Source: Hirudo medicinalis
Taxonomy: Eukaryota; Annelida; Clitellata; Hirudinida; Hirudinidae
Direction of reading: 5' to 3'
DNA length: 64,000 nt
Assembly (NCBI GenBank): GCA_011800805.1
Contig: MPNW01000311.1
Span: 1-64,000 of the forward strand
A program made the translations under genes and the position numbers. This document shows, piece by piece, positions 25,582 to 37,956 of this stretch; position 1 is the stretch's first letter, and every line of letters begins with the position of its first letter. The notes under the pieces are model-generated. The model was given only the letters and a program-made list of their open reading frames with translations, had not been told where the DNA came from and did not search any database.

Positions 25582-26218
25582 CTGGTGACGATGATGGTGA
25601 TGGTGATTATGATGAAGATGACAATGATGATTCGTTGCACATAAATAATAATGACACCAACATTAACATTAATAATAATGATGATATTAATAACAATAAA
25701 AAAACATAATAATAATAATAATAATAATAGTTAATTTATAATGGGCCATTTGCATAGCGTCAGAGGCGCCTAAAGTTATATTAAAGGCCTATTCCTATTC
25801 CTGTCTTATTATAAATAAGTAATAATGAACCGATAAAAGACACGCAAGGACCAGGAAATAGAGGGCCCTTTATTTCTGCCCCACCTTCCGTAAAAGCTTA
25901 AATGACGTCTAGGGATCGACCTGGGTCAAATTTTGGCCGATACCCTATAACAACTCAATGAAGCAATAAATGAAGCCCTTCTCTCCCAAGCAGAATGTGA
26001 ATAAATTTCTTCTTCCTTCAATAATGGCACTACAGTATATTTCTTTAATAAATTAACGCTTATATGTTCTGTTGAATCCATCACTTATCGCCATTTTCTG
26101 ATGACGTACTATGCACATCAAAAGCAACTGTAAACATGCCGGTGGCACAGATAAATCGAATAAAATGTTTCATTAACAACGAGTTGGCACACATTAAAAC
26201 CGAATAATTTATTGTTAA
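25582..26218. other. Gap between the MH2-domain gene and PPP1R2 (divergent)
   Basis: About 640 bp separating a minus-strand exon from a plus-strand start codon. I looked for myosin-motor exons on the minus strand here and found none. ATT and GAT repeats occupy 25600-25740; the rest, 25741-26218, is moderately GC and may hold the PPP1R2 promoter. Confidence 0.5.
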
Positions 26219-28554
26219 ATGTTCCCATCCAATGAAAAGTCAAAGAGTGAAAAATCGAAAATCGAAAAACGGGCAAAGGACGATAAGGACGGTAAGGACG
26301 GAAAAGGCAAAGAGCAGGAGAAACATGGAATCTTAAAAAAGGACACAGGGTGAGATTATTGCATTGTTATCTTGTTGTCATTAATAATGTCAGGGATTGC
26401 GTAAACAAATTATATCGTCAAAAGTTTGGATACAAATTCAACCTTGTGTACCAATTTCTCAATATTTGTGTCAATCGAATCTTGGAAACGGCTTGCCAAT
26501 TATTATTATTATTATTATTATCGTCGTCATTAGCATCATCACCTACATCATACCAGTGTGCATTCCATGATGATGTATAATGCCTTTTTATTTTGCCTTT
26601 TTCATTAATTTTCTTATATTAATCGACTTGAAATGAATCCTTTGCGAGAAACAGTTCGTAACTTCTTAAATCGAAATTGCTTCATATTTCAATCGTCTAT
26701 GTGTTGCATACCATTTGTTTGCATTAAAATTTACTTTCAAGCACGAAAAAGAGTCCCGGGTTAAAATGGAACGAGGATAACATCACAGCCACCTTCCACC
26801 CGGTTGGAAAAAGTTACGGACTGCAGAAGGTGACAGAACCTGACACTCCTTATCCAACAACTAAGCCTGGGGTAGACCCGGAGGAACTGAACAAGAAGTA
26901 ATAAAAGACTGAATAGTGATGGCGATTATGATGATGATGATGATTGTTCTTCCATTTAAATTCTTCCATATCTTTAGTGATATATTACCGTTGCATATTT
27001 AATGAATTAATTCTAACATAAAATATTTTGAACAAATAACTTGTATCTTGACTGTCTAATGACTGTTGTGGTTTGATATTGACATTGATATTTGTCGTGA
27101 TGCAAAGTAATTTTTGTGTAATGACTTTAAAATGCTTCTCATGTTGAAGTTTTATTTAAATTAATAAATAGTATTATTTCATATTAATTCTTCGAATGGT
27201 TAAAGTCATCCTTCTCATTCTAAGGAAGGAAAGCATGAGGACACCCCATTATTTCGTGATAACTCGCTTAACAAAAATTTGATTGTGGGTAAATGTTGGT
27301 ATGTTTTGTAATTATATATTTGTGATCTCTTAAATTAATCTCTTAAATATCTCTAAAATTTTCGTCAAGATATTTTCACGCATTAATTTAAAAATTCAGA
27401 AAACGTGATTTTGAGGCGTCCAATAACCATGAAAGACACTTTCAAAAATCATCGCAAATTACTAAAATCTCGCTAAAAACAAGAAAAAAAAATTATCAAT
27501 AAGAAATAATGTTTCCTTTATTCCCAATAACTTTAAAACATCCGTTATACATTGATTTTATTAAGGTTTTACGAATTTTCCATCCAGTTCTTCCCAGGCA
27601 CTCCTAATGGCGTTTTCCAGGTCAGATTTGGAGTGAACTGCCTTCCATTATTATTCCATTGTAAACCAGTCTTTACAACATTCTCCATTTATAATTAAGA
27701 ATGTCCTCATGGTTTTCAAACGGCAGTAAACAGCTATTTTTAAATTTATTTGAAATTTTACAGGTAGTTTTGTATACAATAAAGTGATGTTATGCATAAA
27801 ATTGAGTAATATTGATCTTGTATTTAGCGAGTTATTAGAAAATTATGGGGTGTCCTCATGGTTTCCGTCCAGACTGTATGCCCGGTTGGTGAGACAGCCT
27901 ACGAATAATTAGCACAATAACAATAATGTTATTTTAGCTTATGAATAATTCATCACTTCCAAAAACAGTTGTCAAAGAGTGTTGTCACAAAAATTCAAAT
28001 AATCCGCATTTTTCAGATTAAAGCTCATTGACAAGATATCCGAAAAGGGCAAAGGATCCCAGGAGAGTACTGGTAAATGTCTAACGCCAGATTTGCATGC
28101 AACATTATCACTATCACCTTCAACATTGTCACCATCGCTATTAGCAAATTGGTCGTTATCACAATCACTACCACTCACTTTTCTAATTGAGTAGTTGGAA
28201 ATTTCAAAGTCACTTACTTGCATTATCAGTTTACCGAAATATTAACTCTTAAGAATGAAGATGTAATATATTTTTGAACGTTTGCCTGTTGCTTTTGTTA
28301 GTAGTAATATGATTTCTAGGATAGATTAGCGGACGAAGATATGAATTCTAAATACAACATAAAATTTGTAATTGAAAAAAAAAAAGGTATTTGCTCCTAA
28401 ACACTAAACAGGTAGAGACAGTTTCAAAAAGATGGCGAAAGCATTTTATTCGAATGAATTTCCGAGAAACCTTCCACTTGAAGACGATGATGACAGCTCG
28501 AGCAAAGAATCAAACAATACCAAGTGGTCAGTTGATGTGACATTTTCTGCCTAA
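26219..28554 (+). CDS. PPP1R2: Protein phosphatase 1 inhibitor-2 (PPP1R2-like)
   Basis: Inhibitor-2 binds and holds protein phosphatase 1 catalytic subunit in an inactive complex. Four exons, 26219-26349, 26742-26897, 28017-28072, 28412-28554, join in phase to 161 residues (mammalian I-2 is about 205). The conserved N-terminal PP1-binding GILKKDTG comes first (residues ~37-44), then LKWNEDNITATFHPVGKSYG followed by MKIDEPSTPY-like QKVTEPDTPYP, then PEELNKKLKLI in place of PEELARKL. The last exon has FKKMAKAFYSNEF followed by DDDD, aligned to the FEMKRKLHYNE region that blocks the PP1 active site; here the His and spacing differ. Exons are short and easily overlooked. The final ~10 residues after the acidic patch could change if another exon exists. 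Confidence 0.85.
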
Positions 28555-29731
28555 AGGCAACCATTATATAATGCAATCTGAATATATTGTGCTAATTGGT
28601 TTTGAAACATCTACTTGATTGTAGAATTAATTACAGAATTAGATTAACTACCAAGACATTTTCTTGTAAATCTCGACAGATGTCGTGCTTGAGGACCTTT
28701 TACAGTGCATTCAATTGCACAGAATTCGGTATCATTGGCTCAATGTATTTTTTTTTTTAGATAACATGTTTATTGAAATGATTACTGCTGATTCCAATGA
28801 ATTCATATTCCAATGACAAGCCGCCCACTGAAAATATTAGAATGAGTAATTACTTTGTGCAACATGTGAGTAAAATATAAAAAGGATATTAACGTTATTG
28901 GAGAGGATTTATTGGATTGCGCTGAAATTTGTCGGGCTGAAAAAATTATACTCTCGTGTCTTGGTTTTAATTTTTTCGATCCATTCAAAACTATAGTAAT
29001 AAGTAACATCGGTAATATTCCATTACCATTTGTGTCCTCTATTCGAAATGGTTGAATTAAATATCACTAAACCTTCACATTTAAATGTATTTGAGCAATT
29101 AAATGTATTAATTACGTAATTATTTAAACATAAATAATTTGTTAGTCTCATTCACTCCTAAAATCACTCTCCTGTCTCGATAAGAATTTACCGGCTTCTC
29201 ATTTCGGTCACAAAGGTTTGCCAAATTTGTTTCAAAATTGCTATAAAATCTTCGTATTTTCACTTTTCGACGTCACACTGAGCAACGGAACCAAACCTTA
29301 TCAGTCGTGTGCCTATCAACATCCACGCTTAATTTGTAGCGCCGATTTTCGCCCACCGATCTGCTTCCTCTTTATTAATATTGTTAATATGCAAAAGTGG
29401 ACACTGCGACTAAAAACTTTTGTGTAAAAATTCTCCACATTACAAATAGTCGGCCCTTGCTGGAAATAGTGAAAATGGTCAACAATATTTGACAAAAATA
29501 TCTTAAGCTTATCTATTCTCGTTAGATCATTAGATACAAACTATCTTTCACATAAACGAAATATATTATTAAAAATCCTCGTTTGATTTATAAATTCATT
29601 TGCGTCTAAATAAATTTTTGTAACAAGTAGTGATGATAACAATTAAGTATTTATTTTCTTTCCATAAACAAAGGTATTCGGGTACTGAATCATCGATAAC
29701 ATAAGATTGACGTAGGCAGTCAGTGTCGAAC
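28555..29731. other. Intergenic between PPP1R2 and PITP
   Basis: About 1.2 kb, AT-rich. It should contain the PPP1R2 3' untranslated region and the PITP promoter. I see no coding exon, repeat array or RNA gene. Confidence 0.55.
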
Positions 29732-30565
29732 ATGCTCATAGTTGAATACAGGATCGTTTTGCCGATTACTGTGCAAGAATACCAGGTGGCACAGTTATAT
29801 TCCGTAGCACAAGCGAGTAAAAACGAAACAGGAGGAGGAGATGGTATTGAGGTGCTGAAGAACGAACCTTTTACTCCCACTGAAGGTGTACAACCAAATA
29901 CTCCACTTTGCAATGGAAACTACAGCAGTGGTCAGTACACGAATAAAGTTTACTATTTGGAGCAGAAAGTTCCGTCACTAATTCGCAGAATTGCACCAAA
30001 AGGATCATTGGTTGTCAGGGAGGAGGCATGGAATGCTTATCCTTATTGTAGGACTGTGGTTACCAACGACTACATGAAAGAGGACTTTTTCGTTAAAATT
30101 GAAACAATGCATTTGCCCGACAGAGGTGAGACAGAAAACGCTCATGGTTTGGATGCGAAAACTTTGAAGGAGAGGAAAGTGATAAACATCGACATCGCTA
30201 ATGATCAAGTTGAACCGAAAGACTACAAGCCAGATGCCGATCCGAAGACATTCAAGTCAGTAAGGACTGGAAGGGGTCCACTTGCTGGAAGTAATTGGAA
30301 AGAGACCTGTGAACCTGTCATGTGTTGCTACAAACTGGTGACTGTCAACTTCAAGTGGTTTGGACTGCAGACACAGATCGAAAAGTTGATCATTAAAAGC
30401 GAGCAAAGAATTTTTTTAAACTTCCACAGAGAACTGTTTTGTTGGATCGATCAGTGGTACGGCTTAACAATGAAAGACATTAGAGCTCTCGAAGAGAAGA
30501 TCAAGATTGAGTTGGACGAGAAAAGAACGAAGGGACCTATTTGTGGTACGACCGATGAGAACTAG
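29732..30565 (+). CDS. PITP: Class I phosphatidylinositol transfer protein (PITPNA/B type)
   Basis: Soluble START-like protein that exchanges phosphatidylinositol and phosphatidylcholine between membranes and supplies PI for kinases. A single 277-residue exon, close to the family length of about 270. Conserved blocks in order: [20 protein letters not shown] at the N terminus, [19 protein letters not shown], the [15 protein letters not shown] loop, [46 protein letters not shown] and [12 protein letters not shown]. The ATG at 29732 matches the usual start; an in-frame GTG lies nine bases upstream. The absence of introns contrasts with every neighbour and suggests either intron loss or an old retrocopy that kept a full frame. 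Poly(A) signal at 30603. Confidence 0.96.
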   Translation: MLIVEYRIVLPITVQEYQVAQLYSVAQASKNETGGGDGIEVLKNEPFTPTEGVQPNTPLCNGNYSSGQYTNKVYYLEQKVPSLIRRIAPKGSLVVREEAWNAYPYCRTVVTNDYMKEDFFVKIETMHLPDRGETENAHGLDAKTLKERKVINIDIANDQVEPKDYKPDADPKTFKSVRTGRGPLAGSNWKETCEPVMCCYKLVTVNFKWFGLQTQIEKLIIKSEQRIFLNFHRELFCWIDQWYGLTMKDIRALEEKIKIELDEKRTKGPICGTTDEN

Positions 30566-30602
30566 TGGAGGATTTTTATTCTTTTTCTTATGATATATTT
30601 TG

Positions 30603-30608
30603 AATAAA
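30603..30608 (+). terminator. Poly(A) signal of the PITP gene
   Basis: AATAAA 38 bases after the PITP stop codon, in sense orientation. Confidence 0.75.
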
Positions 30609-31122
30609 CTCGAGGTCTTTCATGATACAAAATTTCTAAATTTCTTGTTTATCCGGGTTGTTCCGATATGCGATTTTCTGCTTAATGTAAACACCCGCAA
30701 TAGCCGGTGATTAGACAGAACTACATGGGCCCGACCGAACCCCGCCAAACGAGCATTTTGTTCGACAAACCTTTAACCAACGTCCTGAACAACGCTTTAG
30801 CTTTACGTGGCTCTATGATGAGCTTTCCAATCCCGCACATAAAAACATTCCAGACTAATTTAGGGCATTAAAATCTTTACTTCGCAAAATGACAATTCAG
30901 TGTCAACTTGCGTTATAATAATTCAATTTTAAATTATGAGTTAAAACATTGTGCAGGTGATGGTTTATGACAGGATGAGATCGTTTTGCAACAAACTGAT
31001 AGCAATAGCTTTTTACATGTTAATTGATTAATTTCCACTAACCATTGTGGATAATTTATTGAACGAACACATTTTGATACATAAACAAACAAAAAGGAAT
31101 GAGAGAATGAGCCAATGGCTAC
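30609..31122. other. Intergenic between convergent PITP and KIF4
   Basis: About 500 bp between the 3' end of PITP (plus) and the KIF4 stop codon (minus). AT-rich; it must include the KIF4 3' untranslated region. Nothing else supported. Confidence 0.55.
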
Positions 31123-34100
31123 TTATAAACCGGTGGCGTCAGAAAAGTAACTCGACTGTTGGGCAGACTGAAGTCTCCTCTTCTTGTTTCCAATTCCGAG
31201 ATCGCTGTAGTACTGGCGAGCATCGAGTTTTGAAGTAATTGGCTCACTATCTTCATTTGGTGAAGAATCTTTTGCTCTTTGAATGGTCTTCCTTTTGCTT
31301 TTGTCTGACACTCTTTTGCGAGTTTCCCTGGGTTCCTGTGATTCCGTGTTGTTTGTCGTATTCGGTGGATCGGCAACATAAGTTTGGTTCAAAGGTTCGT
31401 TTCTATTGAACTGGAAATCAAATAAACAAGTTTTATGTATTATCGAGTAGTTGATCTCTTAATGAGATTCTCTCCAAGGTTGAAGTTTTTGTTTACTTTC
31501 GAGAGTTCTTTGGTTGGGTTTCATAAAATTATAACATTTTTAAATTCAGAATAAAAACACTTGAATAAATTAGACAAACTTGTCCAAATGGCAATATGCA
31601 AATTCCGAAACTGGAAAACTACTTACCCTTGACTTTGCCTTTGGTGGTGCTGGTGTCAACCCAGACTTCCAGGTTGGGTCATTATCCAAATCATCTGGAT
31701 CCTCACTGTCCGATGATTCTTCACTCGCTTCCTTTGCTTGGTTGAGCAGGGTTGTGCGTTTCCTCTTCTGACAGAAACGAAAGTAAGAATCAAGCAAATC
31801 AATAGAGAGCATAAAAGGCACCCACCTGACTGGGACGGACGGCACTGCTGAAGAACTCGGACTTGCTGACGTCAGCGGACACGGATTCGGAGCAGGTCCC
31901 CTCTGCTGATGATGGCATGAGGGATCCCGAGAGACCGGTCGTCTTCTTGTATTGAACCTTCGTGAACTCCTTTGGAGTTGAAGCAGACTATCATCACAAA
32001 TGAATCCATGAAAATCAGAATATACACAAGCATCACAACTGATGAAATAACAAGATGAGTTGAGACCACAACTATACACATTTATAGCTTCATTCATCCC
32101 AATGCCATGGCGAACCAGCTTAATTAATCATTAAGAGTAATTGTTAAACATCATAACAGGCATCGTGACACTATAAAGTGTAAAAATGTACATTCAATGA
32201 AGACCGACCTTCTTCAATGCTTCACATTCTTCAGTCTTCTTTAGAAGCTCCTCTTCAAATCTGGCAAATTTTTTAATTTCTTCCTCCTGGTGAAAGAATG
32301 TGTATTCAGAATTATTTTTAAAATGAGATCCAAACAGATGATTCATATTAATTTCATTGATTAATCCCAAATGCAGTCATTCTCACCTGGAATGCAATTC
32401 TTTTTTGGAGTCCCTTGACTTGCTCAGTTTCATCTTTGCTTGATAAGTCAACTGGGTTCTTGATTTGATTGAGCAGGTAGAGGACCTGAAAGACACCTTT
32501 TGTTAATGAGTTTCTAACAAAAAAATTGAACATTTTCATCAATATCTGAGGCCAATTTCTAAGCCTCTACACTAAAATAATGCCAACAGATGGAAACAAC
32601 ACCATACCTTGCTTTCATTTTCTTTCTGCATCTCAAACTTCTCTTGTTGGCACTCTCGTCTCACTACAGATAACTCTTCCTCTATTTTTTGCATTGATTG
32701 TGTCAGCACATTCCACTGTGCTTTCAAATCGTTTATTTGCCTCTCTTTCTTGTCTGCATCAACTCTTGCACTGACGGCCTGAAACGATTTAAAAGAATTT
32801 AAGAATGTAATCCTTAAAATATTTTGATTGCAGCAGCATACTGTAGTGAGAAGCCATTTGATGGCACACTTTGCTTCCATCATGGTGTGGATGTTTTCCC
32901 ATCTTGACTTTGCTTTTTCATCTGATTGTAAAAGATATTGAAAATCACTGCAACACCAAAGCAAAGAGAAAATGATTCTCATTCTTTAAGGAATAAATAC
33001 ATTATTTGTCATAGTTGGTTTTTTTATTCAACCTTGATCAGCATCGAGAAGTTTCTGCTGTAAATCAGAAATCTGAAGGTTGCAGAGAACCATTTGTTGT
33101 TCAATGTCCTTGATTTGGTTCTTAATGGCTTGTATTTCCTCCTCTGACATGTTTTCCTAAAGACAAAATTGTATTATTGGAACAACTGGCATGCAGGTTA
33201 GCTCGAGGGGTTGACATGCCAATAAAAGCAATGGTTGTTGCATGTCATGATTGCATCTCAGCCCGCACCAGGTGATGCTATTAGGAAGCAGTACGATAGC
33301 AGTTGGGAGGTTCAAGACTCATTGGTGCACATTAAAAATCAGATATTGGAATTGAAGTAATTGCATTTCGAGGGATCGCTATGGAAACAATGTTAAATCA
33401 TTAAATAATAACCTTTTCGCAGTCCTCCAAAGTTGTTCTTATTTGTAGAATTTGCTGGTTCATCTCCTTCCTTGAATTCATTTGTTCGTTCAGCTGCGTG
33501 CGAGCCTCTTCCACCGTGACAAGCAGTTCCATCTCATCGTTCACAAGTTTCTGGAAATGTATCGAAAAATCAGTGTCATTGATCTGTAATGTCCTATAAA
33601 TATGAAAAGTCCATTGCCACGATATGTGTTGCGCTATTGATAGCTTACAACTCACTCTAACTCTGCTCCCAACACTGGTAACGTCTGCATTTTCCTGCTT
33701 CTTGTTTCGGTCGTCTGCGACGATCCTCTGCCTCATGAGGACTTCTTTCAACTTGTTGTTTGCAGCAGCTGCCTCCTCAGCCTTCCTCTTAAGAACAGCC
33801 TGTTGGTTCTGATGCTGCCTCTGCAGCTTGGCCATCTCTGCAAGGCGCTTTCGATCCTGAACGACGAAGTGAAACACGAGCAACTCTCAACTTATTTCTT
33901 TGATCAATCGTAGACGTTAACTATTACAAATTAACTATTTATCAACAAACCTGGGACTTCAACTGAAGAACCTCTTTCGCCATCTCGGCCTTCATCTTCC
34001 TGAACTGTTCTGCATCGTCTTTGATCTGATTCATCAGTCGCACCCTATGTTGCTTCATGGACTGTTGAGTAATGAAATCGATGAGGATCAACCACAACGA

Positions 34101-37100
34101 GCAGCGTAGACATAACACCAGGGGGACAAGTGTCTATCAGGACCCCTATCAGTTTGCCCTTGATGTTTTTTCCATAACCATATAATTCATATTATAGCTC
34201 CAGTAAATTAGGAAAGCTTGCGCCATCAATATTACATGTTATAAGCTTCGATTACTACTAGAATTAAATTACTAGTATATGTGCTTCCCTTATGTGTTTT
34301 TAGTGAAATTAAATGTTTGCCACTATTTCACCAGTACTATATCTTACTGCTATAATATTTATGTACACATATAAAAATTAGCCCCCTGCTTTAACTGATT
34401 TAAAAATCCTGGCTACACCACTGATTAGCAGGTCCACGATTCAAAAGTGTGTCATACCATGATCTCTTGGTTCAACTTCTCCACCTGCTTGTCTGACTGC
34501 TCCTTCATTTTGAGCATCCTCATCTGTTCTGTCAGCTTTTTCCTCAGCTGCTGAATCTGGCCTTCCAGGTCCTGGATTCTCTTTCTTCGTTGTTCAGCAA
34601 CTCTGCGGTTAACAAAGTGCATTTAATGTCATGAACAATGTAGAATAACTGTGTCATGGTGCTAATGATGGATTAGTTAACGATTAAGAATCAAGATTCT
34701 GTTCAAGGTTGATCGTTCTGTGTGCATTGAGTTTAATACATCAACATTAAAGATGTGCTTTACGTCAAAAGAAGACATCAAGACAAACAATCCTCACTTA
34801 TTGTTGTTGTTGACTGATCTGACATTCTGCATCTGGGCAACCAATTCATCTCTTTCTTTCTGGAACTTTTCAATCTCTCCCTCCATCTCCTTCATTTGTT
34901 GCTGGGGAGATAACATTCTTATGTCAACGAACATTGAATATTAAGTATGTTGCAGTAGTTCAATGAGCCTTGTAAAACAAATTCACATTATTCTAAATTA
35001 TTCAAACACTTCTGACACTAATGTAATCTGACCGATCCCCAAATCCACAAAACTAATCTTAAAGATACCTCGTGCTTCTCTCGCATCTCCAGTATTTCCT
35101 TGCTGTTGTTCTCCATTTGGGAAGCAAGTTCCTGGGTCTTTGTAAGTCGAAGGTTCAGTTCCTTCAACTCTCTGCTCATCTGAGCTTGTTTCAGTACGTG
35201 TTTGCTCCTCATTTCTTCGTGTGCTTCGCTCGGTTCGTCGACAGACTCCTCCTCGTCATTGTTTTGTTCCGATGCTTTCTCATCAACTTCAGTCTGCAGA
35301 TCAATAAAATCAATAAAGCAGTAGAAAATGCTCGTGCATTGAAATGTTCGAGCGAAACAAACACCACAAAAATGTGAATCTACCAAAATGTACCTCAATC
35401 TGCAGCAATTTTTCCTGCACTTGCTTCACAAGATTCAGTTGATTTTCCATTTGAGTGACATCACAACCCTGGTCTTCTTTAAGCTTTGTGGTGTCAAGCA
35501 GTTGGTTTATGCCTAGTCTGTAATTTATTAACCAATGCTCAATATTCAGTGATCCATGTCCTTCGATATGATGCGTGCGTGCGTTACTGCATTTCGATAA
35601 ATCGTGCAGGTGACGACCATCTCACTTGGTTGTTTCTTTTATTTCATGGAGCTTCTCCTTCAAACAATCCATGGCCATCTCACTCTTGAAGATCTTCTCC
35701 ATCAATTCAGTGTTTTGGATGACTGATGCCTGAAGCTCGTTTACAAGTTGAAGTTTTTCCTCCTGACACAAAATGCATCATCACACTCAAATGGTCAATA
35801 CTTACAATAATACCTTATTATGACTACATTGCAAATCAAGGCAGAAGCCACAAGGCAATTGTTATCATTTTGAATCTTAACACCAAACAGACCTCCAACT
35901 TCCTTATCTTGTCATAGCCCCCATCTATGCATGGTTCGTTTCTTACGCCTCCCACATTCAGTCCCTGGGACTGCAGTTCCTGAACCTGTCAATTAAATGA
36001 CATGGTAAATATATGTCATTAAAAACCACTTATCTAAAAATTAACAACTTCAATGTAATGCAATACAATATCTTATAATAATACGAATCAAAATTTCTTG
36101 TCGTTTAACGTAAAACCAGGTTCGTCTACAAATACCTCTTAAATGTTAGAACTCTCGATCAATGAAGAGCAAAGCTTACGAGTTGTCTGAGTCTTATCAC
36201 TTCGGCGATCTGTGGGTCGCGATTGACGACCGGCTTGTTCTTGATCTTCCTCGCTCTGTCGGCATACCTCAGAGTGTTGATGGTCTCCTCCATGTTCGAA
36301 TCTGCCGGACTCACGCAAGCCATCATCAGAGTGTGACTGTTGCCACCGAGCGAATCTTTAAGAAAATCGGCTTAATCTTCATCGGCTATTTGCACATTTA
36401 GATTCGATCTTTAAAATCGTGCGACGGTTCCTTCGGTGCATTTTCAAAGAGATCGACAAACAAATTAAGCTTCGAACCTTGAAGTAATCTGGTGAGCTTG
36501 CTGTTTCTGTAAGGTATGTGTCCCCTCTTTGAAGTGTCCTCGCCCAGTGCGCTGATGACGTTACCGAGCACGAGAAGACCCTTGTTAATGTTGATACCTG
36601 TTTCACAATTTTCAAGGAGTTTTAGAACCACATTTTCAATCAATCTTCTGGTTATCAATTCTGTCTTTACTTGGTTTATTTTCATTCGTGAATTGTGAGC
36701 GAACGTTTGCATTTACTTGTATTTTTATTATTATTTGATTATTTTTATTATTTTATTATTTGATGTTCAATTTCCTTTAAATTATTAATAAATGAAATGT
36801 TAAGTCAGAAGAAAATTCACTTAAAATTCAGTGGTTGTTGTAAAAGGTTAAAAATGTTTCTATGTATATTTCAAACTCCACAAACCTTCTTTCAGCCTCT
36901 CTCCCTCTGCATGGGTCTTTTTTATTCTCTCAGATCCAGCCAAATCAACGAGGTGGAACTTTGCTTTGCAGAAGTCTTGACTGATGCAAATTTTCGCAGC
37001 ACAAAATTACAAAACATTGCAATACAAACCATAATTGACATGAAGCAAAACAGCAAATGCAACAACCTGTCACTGATGCTCTTCCTGTCGAGGTGAACAG

Positions 37101-37956
37101 TGAAGATGGCATGTGATCGACTCGATTGGTTGTTCATTGCAGTGGCTCCAACGGTTCTGCTGTGTGATCCCTCTTCGAGGCACTTCATCGTTTCCTCAAA
37201 ACTTTTCACTTCGAGCTCCGACATCCCCGTCAACTGCGAGATCAACGATTCCAGTTCTACCCATTCATCCTATGTTTTAATAATCAATACAAATACTGAC
37301 CTTGACTCCTACATTATCATTTAATATCTGCACTTGATCTTTTTCCCTCTTAGCAGGAGGAACAAACAGATCAAAGAGATCATCTTTGTACAGCTGCATA
37401 AAAAAACAAATGCACTTAGTGAATTTCTAAAGCATTCACTAACAGAGCAGCTTTAAAAATATCACCTCCAAGTATGACACCCTGATGACAAACTGATATT
37501 TCTGCTCCAAGTCTTTTATGCCTGCAAACAGGTCCCTGATGACACGAGGAATAATTCCCACCATTTCCTCATCTGAATCAAGACTCACTCCATATCCACC
37601 ACCCATTGAATAAGTCTTGCCACTGCCTGTCTGTCCATAGGCCAAAACTGTTGCATTATAACCTGAGAAGAAATATCAGAAAATTACATAAGAGAATGTT
37701 TGTTGACATACAAGCATTGTTCCATACCTTTGAAGAGTCCTTTCACTAGGGGTAAAACTGATTCCTGATATACTGTCAATTGGTCAGTGTCAGGACCAAA
37801 GACATAATCAAAAGTGAATGCCTTATCCTTTCCAACTACAAGTTGTGGCTCTCCTGGCACAAACTGAAGGCAACATTGACACCCATCCTTTTGCTCCTTT
37901 TGGATCAAAGGTCTACATCGTACAGCAACTTTTACAGGTATTACTTTATCTCCCAT
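31123..37956 (-). CDS. KIF4: Chromokinesin KIF4 (kinesin-4 family)
   Basis: Plus-end microtubule motor acting on chromosome arms and the anaphase midzone with PRC1. Exons, 5' to 3' on minus: 37728-37956, 37466-37662, 37301-37393, 37074-37269, 36886-36963, 36478-36597, 36180-36355, 35893-35985, 35626-35762, 35394-35517, 35069-35293, 34798-34901, 34458-34602, 33951-34061, 33656-33856, 33413-33550, 33033-33156, 32842-32921, 32608-32778, 32387-32485, 32209-32286, 31826-31987, 31627-31767, 31123-31410; 1169 residues against 1232 for human KIF4A. Motor motifs: P-loop GQTGSGKT (86-93), switch I NNQSSRSH (219-226), switch II DLAGSE (245-250). A long coiled coil follows, including the family-specific [15 protein letters not shown] and [16 protein letters not shown] blocks. 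The tail has DPTWKSG and ends [16 protein letters not shown], like human KKKKRALASNTSFFSG, but I find no cysteine-rich domain between them. Confidence 0.95.
33187..33345. mobile_element. Possible diverged SINE-like insertion in a KIF4 intron
   Basis: The intron between exons 33413-33550 and 33033-33156 contains GGCATGCAGGTTAGCTCGAG and a less AT-rich stretch reminiscent of the 5' part of the SINE-like family, but the diagnostic tail is missing. Weak call. Confidence 0.25.

Noticed and set aside
27972..28223. 83-residue minus-strand frame
   Set aside because: Overlaps PPP1R2 exon 28017-28072 on the opposite strand; no family resemblance.
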